Assembly: GCF_009668025.1 (NCBI RefSeq)
Contig: NZ_WJXZ01000020.1
Coordinates: forward strand, 1-43,893
Origin: Larkinella terrae
GTDB taxonomy: Bacteria > Bacteroidota > Bacteroidia > Cytophagales > Spirosomataceae
DNA length: 43,893 nucleotides
Reading direction: 5' to 3'
In this document: positions 33,792 through 41,482 of the stretch, in pieces
How the letters are laid out: each line of letters begins with the position of its first letter
How positions within the stretch are numbered: position 1 is the first letter of the stretch
The notes under the pieces: generated by a model
Databases searched by the model: none
Told to the model about the DNA's origin: nothing
What the model saw: the letters and a program-made list of their open reading frames with translations, nothing else
Made by a program: the position numbers and the translations under genes

Positions 33792-34625
33792 ATGGGCCTG
33801 AAAAGCTTGATTCCCAACTCGATAAAGACTGCGTTAAAAAATGTAATTCCCATTTCGGTGATTGACCAGTTGGAGTTAATTACCGGCGAGCGGGATGCGC
33901 TCACTCCACCCTCCCGGATGATTTTTATCGGTGATGGCGATTTTAAGAAAGTGGGTAAACTCACGATCGATCGCATGGGGAAAATCGGCGATCTGCGGCC
34001 CACCGACCGCGTTCTGGATGTCGGCAGCGGTATTGGACGGCTGGCGGTTCCGCTCACCGAGTACCTGACGGCCCCCGGTGGTTACGACGGTATCGAGATT
34101 GTGAAAGAGGGCGTCGACTGGTGTAACAAGGAAATCCGGAAGCGGTTTCCGAACTTCAATTTTCACCACCTGAACGTCTACAATAAAATGTATAACCCGA
34201 AGGGAACGATGCAGGGCCACGAGCTGAAGTTCCCGTTCGAGTCCTCGACCTTCGATTATGTTATTCTGAACTCGGTCTTTACCCACATGCTTGAAGCGGA
34301 TTTTGAGCGGTATCTGGGTGAAATTTCGCGAACGCTGAAGAAAGGCGCTCGGGGTTACATCACAATGTTTCTGCTCAATGACGAATCCCGCCGGTTGAAC
34401 GCCGAAGGCAAGAACAAATACGAACGACACCTGACGCCGTTTACCGACAAAACGATGGTCTATCTCCAGGATTTGCCGGAAAGTATGATTGCCTTCGACG
34501 AAACGTACGCCCGGGAAGCGTTTGCCAAAGCCGGACTCACCATTCGTGATATTAAATTCGGCAACTGGTGCGGCCGCACGAATACCGTCGATTACCAGGA
34601 TTTGCTCTTTGTAACCAAAAAATAG
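33792..34625 (+). CDS. Class I SAM-dependent methyltransferase
   Basis: 277 residues. Motif I is VLDVGSGIGRLAVPL (74-88), followed by YDGIEIVKEGVDWCNKEI (motif II) and a post-I segment FPFESSTFDYVILNSVFTHM. The latter half contains LGEISRTLKKGARGYITMFLL and ends YQDLLFVTKK. The substrate (small molecule, lipid or sugar) is not evident. It stands alone between the beta-lactamase operon (divergent) and carB, and a perfect hairpin follows its stop codon. Confidence 0.9.
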   Translation: MGLKSLIPNSIKTALKNVIPISVIDQLELITGERDALTPPSRMIFIGDGDFKKVGKLTIDRMGKIGDLRPTDRVLDVGSGIGRLAVPLTEYLTAPGGYDGIEIVKEGVDWCNKEIRKRFPNFNFHHLNVYNKMYNPKGTMQGHELKFPFESSTFDYVILNSVFTHMLEADFERYLGEISRTLKKGARGYITMFLLNDESRRLNAEGKNKYERHLTPFTDKTMVYLQDLPESMIAFDETYAREAFAKAGLTIRDIKFGNWCGRTNTVDYQDLLFVTKK

Positions 34626-34627
34626 CA

Positions 34628-34670
34628 TTTTTGTCGTTGCGCAGCGGAATTCCGGGCGCAACGACAAAAA
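34628..34670. repeat. Perfect 15-bp palindromic hairpin after the methyltransferase gene
   Basis: Arms 34628-34642 (TTTTTGTCGTTGCGC) and 34656-34670 are exact complements. The 13-base spacer contains the smaller palindrome CGGAATTCCG. On both strands the stem is preceded by T and followed by A, so a standard U-tract terminator is not formed; the T and A runs pair with each other. The remaining gap to carB (34671-34936) holds AT-rich sequence, TTCGTC-type short repeats and a TTCATTATTCATTA heptad pair, but no gene. Confidence 0.85.
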
Positions 34671-34936
34671 CATTTAAACTTTTTCTTCCTAATTCGTTGC
34701 CATCCACTAATTTTGTGGGATTTTTGACCATACCAAAACAGATTGGCTTCGAAAGCCGCCAAACGGTTCGCCCTGTGTCTGCGTTCCGGTCGTTGTGCCA
34801 ACCTGTTTTCGCTTCGGGCCAATTCGTTTCAGGAGGTCAGGAATAGTGATCGTGCGTTGATTCGTCAACTCACCTTGTTCATCGGTTCGTCGCTTGCGAC
34901 GGTTCGTCAGATTCATTATTCATTAGTCTCACTGTA

Positions 34937-37831
34937 ATGCCCAAAGACTCTTCAATTCGTTCCATTCTCATTATTGGCTCCGGCCCGATCGTTATTGGCC
35001 AGGCGTGTGAATTCGACTACGCTGGTTCGCAGGCCGCCCGCTCGCTGCGCGAAGAAGGCATCGTGGTATCGTTGATCAACTCGAACCCGGCCACGATCAT
35101 GACCGACCCCATCAACGCCGACTACGTTTACCTGAAACCGCTTGAGAAAAAATCCATCGTGGAGATTCTCAAAGCCCATCAGGAAGCAGGTCATCCGATC
35201 GATGCGGTTTTACCCACCATGGGCGGTCAAACGGCGTTGAATCTAGCCATCGAATGCGACGCGGCTGGTATCTGGAAAAAATACGGCGTTCGCATCATCG
35301 GCGTTGACATCAAAGCCATCGAAACCACCGAAGACCGTGAGAAATTCCGGCTGAAAATGCTCGAACTGGGCGTCGGGGTTTGCAAGGGACGCACGGCCCG
35401 CTCGTTTCTGGAAGGGAAAGAAATTGCGCAGGAAATCGGTTTTCCGCTGGTAATCCGGCCTTCGTTCACACTCGGCGGAACGGGGGGCGGTTTTGTGGAT
35501 AGACCGGAAGATTTTGATAAAGCGCTGAACAACGGTTTGCACGCTTCGCCGGTTCATGAGGTGCTGGTGGAACAGAGTGTCATGGGCTGGAAAGAATATG
35601 AGCTGGAACTGCTGCGCGACGGGGCCGGCAATTTCATCATCATCTGTTCCATCGAAAACTTCGACCCGATGGGTATCCACACGGGCGACAGCATCACCGT
35701 GGCCCCGGCCATGACGCTGCCGGATACGCTGTATCAGCAGATGCGCGATCTGGCGATTAAAATGATGGACGGCATCGGGAAATTTGCCGGGGGATGTAAC
35801 GTTCAGTTCTCCGTCAATCCCGCCGACGATTCCATTATTGCCATTGAAATTAACCCGCGCGTGAGCCGCTCTTCGGCCCTGGCGTCGAAAGCGACCGGCT
35901 ACCCGATTGCGAAGATTGCCGCCAAAATGGCGATCGGCTATAACCTGGACGAACTGACGAATCCGATTACCGGGTCAACTTCGGCCTTCTTCGAACCCGC
36001 TATCGACTACGTGATCGTGAAAGTGCCCCGCTGGAATTTCGACAAATTTCCGGGTTCCGACCGGTCGCTGGGTCTGCAAATGAAATCGGTGGGCGAAGCG
36101 ATGGGCATTGGCCGCAATTTTCAGGAAGCCCTGCAGAAAGCCTGTCAATCTCTGGAAATCCGGCGCAACGGTCTGGGCGCTGACGGCAAGGAACTGACCG
36201 ACCAGGAAGCCATCAAATACAGCCTGGCGCACCCGAGCTGGAACCGGATGTTCCATATTTACGACGCGTTCAAGGCCGGTATTTCGTTTAAAACCATCCA
36301 GAATCTGACCAAAATCGACAAGTGGTTTTTGTATCAGATCGAAGAACTGGTTGAACTGGAGCGCGAAATCATGCAGTTCGACCTGGAAGATATTTCGCCC
36401 GCTCTGATTCTGAAAGCCAAGCAGAAAGGCTACGCCGACCGCCAGCTGGCGCATTTGCTGGGGGTGAAAGAAAGCAAAATCTACGATTTCCGGCAGGAAC
36501 ATAACATTCGGCGCGTCTTCAAGTGCGTGGATACCTGCGCGGCAGAGTTTGAAGCCCGGACGCCCTACTATTATTCGACGTTCAACAGTCCGCAATTGCC
36601 GAGCGCGGGGGGTGAATTTCCCGATACCGGGGCGTTGCCGGTTGGCGAGCTGGCCGGTAACGAGTCGATCACCAGCGAACGCAAAAAAGTGGTCATTCTC
36701 GGTTCAGGACCCAACCGCATCGGACAGGGAATCGAATTCGACTATTCGTGCGTGCACGGCGTATTGGCCGCCAAAGAGGCTGGCTACGAGACGATTATGA
36801 TCAACTGTAATCCCGAAACCGTCTCGACCGATCCGGACATTGCCGACAAACTTTACTTCGAACCGGTTTTCTGGGAGCACGTTCACGCGATCATCATGCA
36901 CGAAAAACCGGTGGGTGTCATCGTGCAGCTGGGCGGACAGACGGCCCTGAAAATGGCCGAAAAACTGACGCGCTACGGGATTAAAATCATTGGTACGGAT
37001 TACGAATCGCTTGATCTGGCCGAAGACCGGGGCCGGTTCTCGGCGCTGCTGCGCGATTATAACATTCCGTATCCGAAATTCGGGACGGTGCGCGGTTCCG
37101 ACGAAGCCGTCGAGCTGTCGCGCGAACTCGGTTTTCCGCTGCTGGTGCGGCCCAGCTACGTGTTGGGCGGCCAGAGCATGAAGATCGTTCTGAACGAACA
37201 GGAACTGGAGCAGCACGTCGTCAAGATTCTGCACGACATTCCCGACAACAACATCCTGCTCGATCACTTCCTCGAAAACGCCATTGAAGCCGAAGCCGAC
37301 GCCATTTGCGACGGCGAAGACGTGTATATCATCGGGGTCATGGAGCACATCGAACCGGCCGGTATTCACTCCGGCGACTCCTACGCGCTGCTGCCGACCT
37401 TCGACCTGAGCGACAACGTCATTCAGCAGATCGAAGCCCACACGCGCACGATTGCGAAGGCGCTGAAAACCGTTGGCCTGATCAACATACAGTTTGCGGT
37501 GAAAGATGAGGTGGTATACATCATCGAAGCCAACCCCCGGGCGTCGCGGACGGTGCCGTTTATCTGCAAGGCTTACCAGGAACCGTACGTTAACTACGCC
37601 ACGAAGGTGATGCTGGGTGCGAAAAAAGTGAAGGATTTCGACTTTAACCCGGTGAAAAAAGGGTACGCGATCAAAATACCGGTTTTCTCGTTCAGTAAAT
37701 TCCCGAACGTGAACAAAGAACTGGGGCCGGAAATGAAATCGACCGGTGAAGGCATCTACTTCATCGACGATCTGGAAGACGATTTTTTCCGGAAAGTCTA
37801 CTCCGAGCGGAATTTGTATCTGAGTCGGTAG
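34937..37831 (+). CDS. carB: Carbamoyl-phosphate synthase large subunit, without the C-terminal allosteric domain
   Basis: 964 residues. Two homologous halves are seen: the first from SILIIGSGPIVIGQACEFDY with an ATP-grasp domain, the second from about 585 (VVILGSGPNRIGQGIEFDYS) with its own ATP-grasp domain. The linker signature VFKCVDTCAAEFEARTPYYY lies at about 530-550. E. coli CarB has 1073 residues and ends in an MGS-like domain that binds UMP and ornithine; this protein stops at YSERNLYLSR just after the second ATP-grasp block, so that domain is absent. This shorter form is also seen in many Flavobacteriia. It makes carbamoyl phosphate for arginine and pyrimidine synthesis together with CarA, which is not in the window. 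Confidence 0.97.
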   Translation: MPKDSSIRSILIIGSGPIVIGQACEFDYAGSQAARSLREEGIVVSLINSNPATIMTDPINADYVYLKPLEKKSIVEILKAHQEAGHPIDAVLPTMGGQTALNLAIECDAAGIWKKYGVRIIGVDIKAIETTEDREKFRLKMLELGVGVCKGRTARSFLEGKEIAQEIGFPLVIRPSFTLGGTGGGFVDRPEDFDKALNNGLHASPVHEVLVEQSVMGWKEYELELLRDGAGNFIIICSIENFDPMGIHTGDSITVAPAMTLPDTLYQQMRDLAIKMMDGIGKFAGGCNVQFSVNPADDSIIAIEINPRVSRSSALASKATGYPIAKIAAKMAIGYNLDELTNPITGSTSAFFEPAIDYVIVKVPRWNFDKFPGSDRSLGLQMKSVGEAMGIGRNFQEALQKACQSLEIRRNGLGADGKELTDQEAIKYSLAHPSWNRMFHIYDAFKAGISFKTIQNLTKIDKWFLYQIEELVELEREIMQFDLEDISPALILKAKQKGYADRQLAHLLGVKESKIYDFRQEHNIRRVFKCVDTCAAEFEARTPYYYSTFNSPQLPSAGGEFPDTGALPVGELAGNESITSERKKVVILGSGPNRIGQGIEFDYSCVHGVLAAKEAGYETIMINCNPETVSTDPDIADKLYFEPVFWEHVHAIIMHEKPVGVIVQLGGQTALKMAEKLTRYGIKIIGTDYESLDLAEDRGRFSALLRDYNIPYPKFGTVRGSDEAVELSRELGFPLLVRPSYVLGGQSMKIVLNEQELEQHVVKILHDIPDNNILLDHFLENAIEAEADAICDGEDVYIIGVMEHIEPAGIHSGDSYALLPTFDLSDNVIQQIEAHTRTIAKALKTVGLINIQFAVKDEVVYIIEANPRASRTVPFICKAYQEPYVNYATKVMLGAKKVKDFDFNPVKKGYAIKIPVFSFSKFPNVNKELGPEMKSTGEGIYFIDDLEDDFFRKVYSERNLYLSR

Positions 37832-37850
37832 TCGGATGCAAATCATAGGA

Positions 37851-37891
37851 CGGTTGGGTGAGCCTTTTCGGGTTCGCCCAACTGTTTTTTT
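37851..37891 (+). terminator. Rho-independent terminator after carB
   Basis: A long stem built on GTTGGG/CCCAAC (37853-37858 with 37877-37882), extended inward through TGAGCC/GGTTCG, has a T-rich loop. It is followed by seven T residues and then TGTTTTTT. It ends the carB message before the second toxin-antitoxin pair. Confidence 0.92.
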
Positions 37892-37934
37892 GTTTTTTAC
37901 GTTATAGAGTCGGATATTTATTAAAAAGAGAAAT

Positions 37935-38150
37935 ATGACTGTTCTGACTTTATCCCTTGAAGAATCAGCTTTTAATGACTTGGAGAAAAAGTCAAAGCAA
38001 CTCAATTTATCGTCAGAGAAACTGGTTCAGAAGATTATTGCGGACTATTTATTTCTGGAGAAAATGAATAAGATTCGCCGGGAAATGAAAGGATTTGCCG
38101 AAGAAGCAGGATTTCAATCGGAAGAGGATATTTTCAGGGAAATCTCCTGA
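37935..38150 (+). CDS. Putative ribbon-helix-helix antitoxin
   Basis: 71 residues. The N-terminus MTVLTLSLEESAFNDLEKKS and KLVQKIIADYLFLEKMN fit the short beta strand plus two helices of ribbon-helix-helix (CopG/MetJ-type) antitoxins. The C-terminal GFAEEAGFQSEEDIFREIS is a charged tail often seen in antitoxins of PIN-family toxins. A PIN toxin gene follows 85 bases later with its own promoter-like element. Function rests on size, fold pattern and the neighbour. Confidence 0.7.
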   Translation: MTVLTLSLEESAFNDLEKKSKQLNLSSEKLVQKIIADYLFLEKMNKIRREMKGFAEEAGFQSEEDIFREIS

Positions 38151-38166
38151 TTTATCACTGGCGAAA

Positions 38167-38174
38167 TATTTTTG
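38167..38174 (+). promoter_or_regulatory. Putative -7 promoter element for the PIN toxin gene (TATTTTTG)
   Basis: TATTTTTG fits TAnnTTTG and lies about 62 bases before the ATG of the PIN-domain gene, inside the 85-base gap from the antitoxin. No -33 TTTG is seen at the usual spacing. It implies the toxin could be transcribed apart from its antitoxin. Confidence 0.4.
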
Positions 38175-38235
38175 CCTATTTTTACACCTATTGGCTACCG
38201 GACGGTCGAGTTCCATATCTTGATTGATCTCTTCC

Positions 38236-38670
38236 ATGGAAACGCGTCCCAGCATATCTGCTTCCACCGTCATTGTTTTCGACACAAACGTATTTATTTC
38301 CACTTTTGCTTTTCCAGGGTTCTCTGCTAATGTCCACGATTTCTGCGCGGTCAATTTTCAGTTATTTACCTCAGAATGGGTTCTTAATGAGTTAGACAGG
38401 AAATTAGGGCTTCCCAAATTCCGCTGTTCGATCGAACGTCGATCCGCCATTAACGAAACATTACGGATTCGCCACAAAGTAGTTGTTCCTGACAACGAGT
38501 TGCCTTCCATTTGTCGAGATGCTGATGATAACCATATCCTGCAGCTAGCGGAGTTTGTAAATGCGGATTTTATCATCACTGGCGATCGAAATCTGCTGGA
38601 TTTAGTTCAATTTGATTCGACCGAAATTTTATCTCCGCGCGAGTTTTATGATCGGTATATTCAGCAGTAA
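38236..38670 (+). CDS. PIN-domain toxin of a second toxin-antitoxin pair
   Basis: 144 residues from METRPSISAS; a TTG 12 bases upstream is in frame. PIN residues are present: Asp in VIVFDTNVFIS, Glu in SEWVLNELDRKL, Asp in CRDADDNHILQLA, and Asp in IITGDRNLLDL. It matches the 'putative toxin-antitoxin system toxin component, PIN family' pattern, with the late DADDNHIL motif. It probably cleaves RNA. The antitoxin lies upstream but, unlike the first pair in this window, the genes do not overlap. Local sequence is AT-richer than the window average. Confidence 0.88.
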   Translation: METRPSISASTVIVFDTNVFISTFAFPGFSANVHDFCAVNFQLFTSEWVLNELDRKLGLPKFRCSIERRSAINETLRIRHKVVVPDNELPSICRDADDNHILQLAEFVNADFIITGDRNLLDLVQFDSTEILSPREFYDRYIQQ

Positions 38671-38692
38671 TTGATGTACTCCTCAAATACCT

Positions 38693-39133
38693 CTATTTTC
38701 TCACAAATGAGTGCCCAAAGCAATCATCGCAATTATCCGCCAGTTCCAGTTCTCTAGTTGAAACTTTTCTGATTATGCTGTTATTCCCATTCATTAGGTA
38801 TAATGGGTAAAAATTGATTGTATCTTTCTTCTGACTTACGAAATTGCTGACAATAATGCCTGGTTCCTTGTCAGTACTGTAAATACTTTTTGCGTTGGTT
38901 AATTGATAGCTTCCGGAGTATAATAGATACTGATTGCTATATACTTCAAATACGCCATCCTCTTTGAACCGCAAAATACGTACATCGTTGTTACTGGGTT
39001 TTATGTGCAAAGTTGCAATTCCACCGATTGATGAAACCCAACGCCAGTCGCCCACAAGAGGATGTTGGGGTTCATTGGATTGACAGCCCCAGATGGTTAA
39101 GAGAAAGGTTAGCAGCGGTAGTATCTTTTTCAT
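38693..39133 (-). CDS. Small lipoprotein of unknown function
   Basis: 146 residues. The lipobox is TIWGC (Cys17). The mature part reads LVGDWRWVSSIGGIATLHIKP and ILRFKEDGVFEVYSNQYLLYSGSYQL, the strand pattern of lipocalin-like or META-like small beta barrels. Two cysteines near the C-terminus (DNCDDCFGHS) are notable. No close family is recognised. Codons are clearly AT-richer than in neighbouring genes, which fits recent acquisition together with the adjacent toxin-antitoxin pair. Confidence 0.7.
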   Translation of the reverse strand: MKKILPLLTFLLTIWGCQSNEPQHPLVGDWRWVSSIGGIATLHIKPSNNDVRILRFKEDGVFEVYSNQYLLYSGSYQLTNAKSIYSTDKEPGIIVSNFVSQKKDTINFYPLYLMNGNNSIIRKVSTRELELADNCDDCFGHSFVRK

Positions 39134-39412
39134 AGTGGTTAGGAGAATGGCAGATAGCTGCTATGATTCCTGATAAACCAACTCGTTGCAACGTCGATCA
39201 GGAAAATAAATCTACTAATTTGAACACTGACCGGGCCGATTCTCCCATTGCGATGGCGTTATAATCATGATCCGTGTGTTGATTTTCTATTAAAGAAACG
39301 AAACGTTTCGACTGGCGATAATTTTAAGGTTTTTATAATTACAGTAGAGCAACTGTTTATTTGGCTTTTGCGTTATATCTTTATCTATAATCCGAACAGC
39401 CAGTCGTTCCGC

Positions 39413-39649
39413 ATGATTTTCAAATTCTTATTCGTTCTTCTGCTCCTCATTGCGTTCGTTCCGCCGGTGCGCCGGTTTTTCTTTTGGCTGCTCGTTGGCC
39501 GGCAAATCGCGAAAGAGCAGCGGAAAGCTAATGAGCGGTTTAACCAGAAAGGCCGCGAAGGCGAAACCCGTGTCCACTCCACCACGCCCGGCGCGACCGA
39601 CTCGAAACTGAAAGGGGGCGAGTACGTCAACTACGAGGAAGTCAACTAA
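39413..39649 (+). CDS. DUF4834-family small membrane protein
   Basis: 78 residues from MIFKFLFVLLLLIAFVPPVR; an earlier in-frame ATG at 39248 was rejected because the added residues do not match the family. One N-terminal membrane segment is followed by FFFWLLVGRQIAKEQRKA and a short charged C-terminus ending GGEYVNYEEVN. DUF4834 proteins are about this size and nearly restricted to Bacteroidota; their role is not known. It ends 3 bases from the convergent lipoprotein gene. Confidence 0.8.
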   Translation: MIFKFLFVLLLLIAFVPPVRRFFFWLLVGRQIAKEQRKANERFNQKGREGETRVHSTTPGATDSKLKGGEYVNYEEVN

Positions 39650-39652
39650 GGC

Positions 39653-40084
39653 TTACGGGCGCACTTCCCGCTCCTTCTGATACTTGACGGCCATGCCCCG
39701 CATCGAATACCCATTGACGGTTGCCGTCGTATAATACTGATACCGAACCGCAACCATCGCGTCCGCACCGATTTTTTTGGCCTGCATGGTCAGGCGCGCC
39801 AGCAGCAGTTCCTTCTGTTCAATGCTGTTCCCCCGTTTCACCATCCGTCCCTTTTGCGGTTGCTGCTGATCGACCAGCGGAAACTCTTCCTTGTATTCCA
39901 GCCACTCCAGTTCCGTGAACGGCCGGTCGGGCTGCTGATTTTCGTAAAACACATCGACCGGATAATGGGGCGACATTGAAATGGGAATCGCCGGCCGAAA
40001 ACATCCCGCCAGGCTCGTCATCAGGATGATCAACCCCACAAAACCGTACTGCCCCCACTTCGCTGTTCGATATTCGCTAGTCAT
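39653..40084 (-). CDS. Lipoprotein with a YbjQ-like C-terminal segment
   Basis: 143 residues. The lipobox is SLAGC (Cys28). A middle region DVFYENQQPDRPFTELEWLE leads to LTMQAKKIGADAMVAVRYQYY and SMRGMAVKY, the 'A..lGADAvv.vry......g.AV' strand-helix pattern of YbjQ/UPF0145 and related proteins. The gene begins 8 bases inside the 3' end of purN, which suggests translational coupling. The role is unknown; the context with purN does not explain it. Confidence 0.75.
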   Translation of the reverse strand: MTSEYRTAKWGQYGFVGLIILMTSLAGCFRPAIPISMSPHYPVDVFYENQQPDRPFTELEWLEYKEEFPLVDQQQPQKGRMVKRGNSIEQKELLLARLTMQAKKIGADAMVAVRYQYYTTATVNGYSMRGMAVKYQKEREVRP

Positions 40085-40685
40085 TAGTCGTTATTTCAGT
40101 ATTCATTAACACTTTTTCCACAATTTCCGGATAATACCGGTGTTCCAACACCTGCACTTTTCGGGCCACCTCTTCCGGCGTATCCGACGGCTCGAGCGCG
40201 CAGGAAGCCTGAAAAATAATGTTGCCCTCGTCGTAGTGCTCGTTTACGTAGTGAATCGTGATGCCGGAAGTTGGCTCCTGGGCCGCTACCACAGCTTCGT
40301 GCACAAAATGACCGTACATGCCTTTTCCGCCGTATTTCGGCAGCAAGGCCGGGTGAATGTTGATCATCTTCTGAGGAAACGCTTTCACGAGCGATTCCGG
40401 TATAAGCCACATAAAACCGGCCAGTACAATCAGATCAACTTCCTGTTTCTGAAGCAGTTGAATAATGCGCTCGCTCTCGTAAAAGGTTTTCCGATCAAAC
40501 ACCAAAACCGGCACGTGCAGCTTCTGATCGGTACCGAAGCCCCGGCGCGCGCGGTCGATAATCCCGGCCTTCGGGTTGTTGGAAAGAATCAGCGTGACCT
40601 CAATGTCGGGATGATCCGTTAAATAACCGGCAATTTTCTCCGCATTTGTTCCGGAGCCGGAGGCAAAAATGGCAATTCGCTTCAT
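40077..40685 (-). CDS. purN: Phosphoribosylglycinamide formyltransferase (GAR transformylase)
   Basis: 202 residues. It has the PurN fold from MKRIAIFASGSGTNAEKIAGY with catalytic Asn109, His111 (MINIHPALLPKYGGKGMYG) and Asp152 (HYDEGNIIFQ). The enzyme transfers a formyl group from 10-formyl-THF to GAR in purine synthesis. The usual neighbour purM is not present here. Its stop overlaps the start of the downstream lipoprotein gene by 8 bases, and it is divergent from the ABC transporter genes. Confidence 0.96.
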   Translation of the reverse strand: MKRIAIFASGSGTNAEKIAGYLTDHPDIEVTLILSNNPKAGIIDRARRGFGTDQKLHVPVLVFDRKTFYESERIIQLLQKQEVDLIVLAGFMWLIPESLVKAFPQKMINIHPALLPKYGGKGMYGHFVHEAVVAAQEPTSGITIHYVNEHYDEGNIIFQASCALEPSDTPEEVARKVQVLEHRYYPEIVEKVLMNTEITTND

Positions 40686-40759
40686 GGATTGATCAAAATG
40701 GAACGCAATAACGCTACAAACCTACGTATCTTTCGAAAAAATTTGATGATATTAGCCGT

Positions 40760-41386
40760 ATGCTTCAATCGCATCAACTGACCTTCGCTTACTCCCCAAC
40801 CAGGCGTTTCTCGTTTCCGGACATTCGCTGCAACGATCGCGAAGCGGTTTTGATTCTGGGGAAATCCGGTACGGGTAAAACAACGCTGCTGCATTTGCTG
40901 GCGCTGCTCCTGCGGCCCGAAAAAGGCTCGGTTACCATCGACCAAACCGATCTGACGCAACTACCAGCCTCAAAAACCGCCACGTTTCGGGCCGAACATG
41001 TGGGCATCATTTACCAGAAACCGCATTTTGTGAGCGCGCTGTCGGTGATGGACAACCTACTGCTGGCCAACTATTTAGCCAAAAACCCGCAGGATAAAAA
41101 CCGCGCCCGCGAACTGGCTACGCACCTGGGATTTGCCGACCATCTGAACAAGAAAACCCACGAAATGAGCCAGGGCGAACAGCAGCGCGTGAGCATTGCA
41201 CGGGCCGTCATGAACAAACCGGGCGTCATTCTGGCCGACGAACCCACGTCCAGTCTCGACGACGTCAACTGTGCCCGCGTGGTGGCTTTGCTGCGCGAAC
41301 AGTCCGAGCAAATCGGAGCCAGCCTGATCGTCGTGACGCACGACCAGCGGTTGAAAGATGAATTTTCGAATCAGGTGAATTTATAA
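40760..41386 (+). CDS. ABC transporter ATP-binding protein (LolD/MacB type)
   Basis: 208 residues. Walker A is GKSGTGKTT (34-42). The Q-loop region is HVGIIYQKPHFVSALSVMDN. The signature is MSQGEQQRVSIARA (in place of LSGGQ), Walker B VILADEPTSSLDD, and the H-switch VVTHDQRL. It fits the LolD/MacB/FtsE group that powers FtsX-like permeases. A permease with a His-rich loop follows 96 bases later, so the two should form one transporter. The gap between them holds an inverted heptad repeat. Confidence 0.95.
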   Translation: MLQSHQLTFAYSPTRRFSFPDIRCNDREAVLILGKSGTGKTTLLHLLALLLRPEKGSVTIDQTDLTQLPASKTATFRAEHVGIIYQKPHFVSALSVMDNLLLANYLAKNPQDKNRARELATHLGFADHLNKKTHEMSQGEQQRVSIARAVMNKPGVILADEPTSSLDDVNCARVVALLREQSEQIGASLIVVTHDQRLKDEFSNQVNL

Positions 41387-41470
41387 GTTTATCGTTTAAG
41401 GTATATGGTTTATAGTTGAAAGTCAGCTTACTACTCTTCATTTTCAATCATAAGCTTTAAACTAAAAACG
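41387..41470. repeat. Inverted heptad repeat (GTTTAxx type) between the ABC genes
   Basis: The left arm 41387-41421 reads as five consecutive 7-bp units GTTTATC, GTTTAAG, GTATATG, GTTTATA, GTTGAAA. The right arm (about 41435-41470) is an imperfect reverse complement with units GTTTTTA, GTTTAAA, GCTTATG, ATTGAAA. The unit GTTTAxx is the complement-related form of the CGTAAAC heptad found between rplU and rpmA, showing that the same family occurs in two distant operons. Confidence 0.8.
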
Positions 41471-41482
41471 GACTAACTGGAT

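Noticed and set aside
34707-34916. 69-residue minus-strand frame upstream of carB
   Set aside because: It is made of TTCGTC- and TTCATT-type short repeats and lacks a family.
36704-38005. 433-residue open frame on the minus strand opposite carB and its terminator
   Set aside because: It crosses the carB terminator and carries only antisense-type composition.
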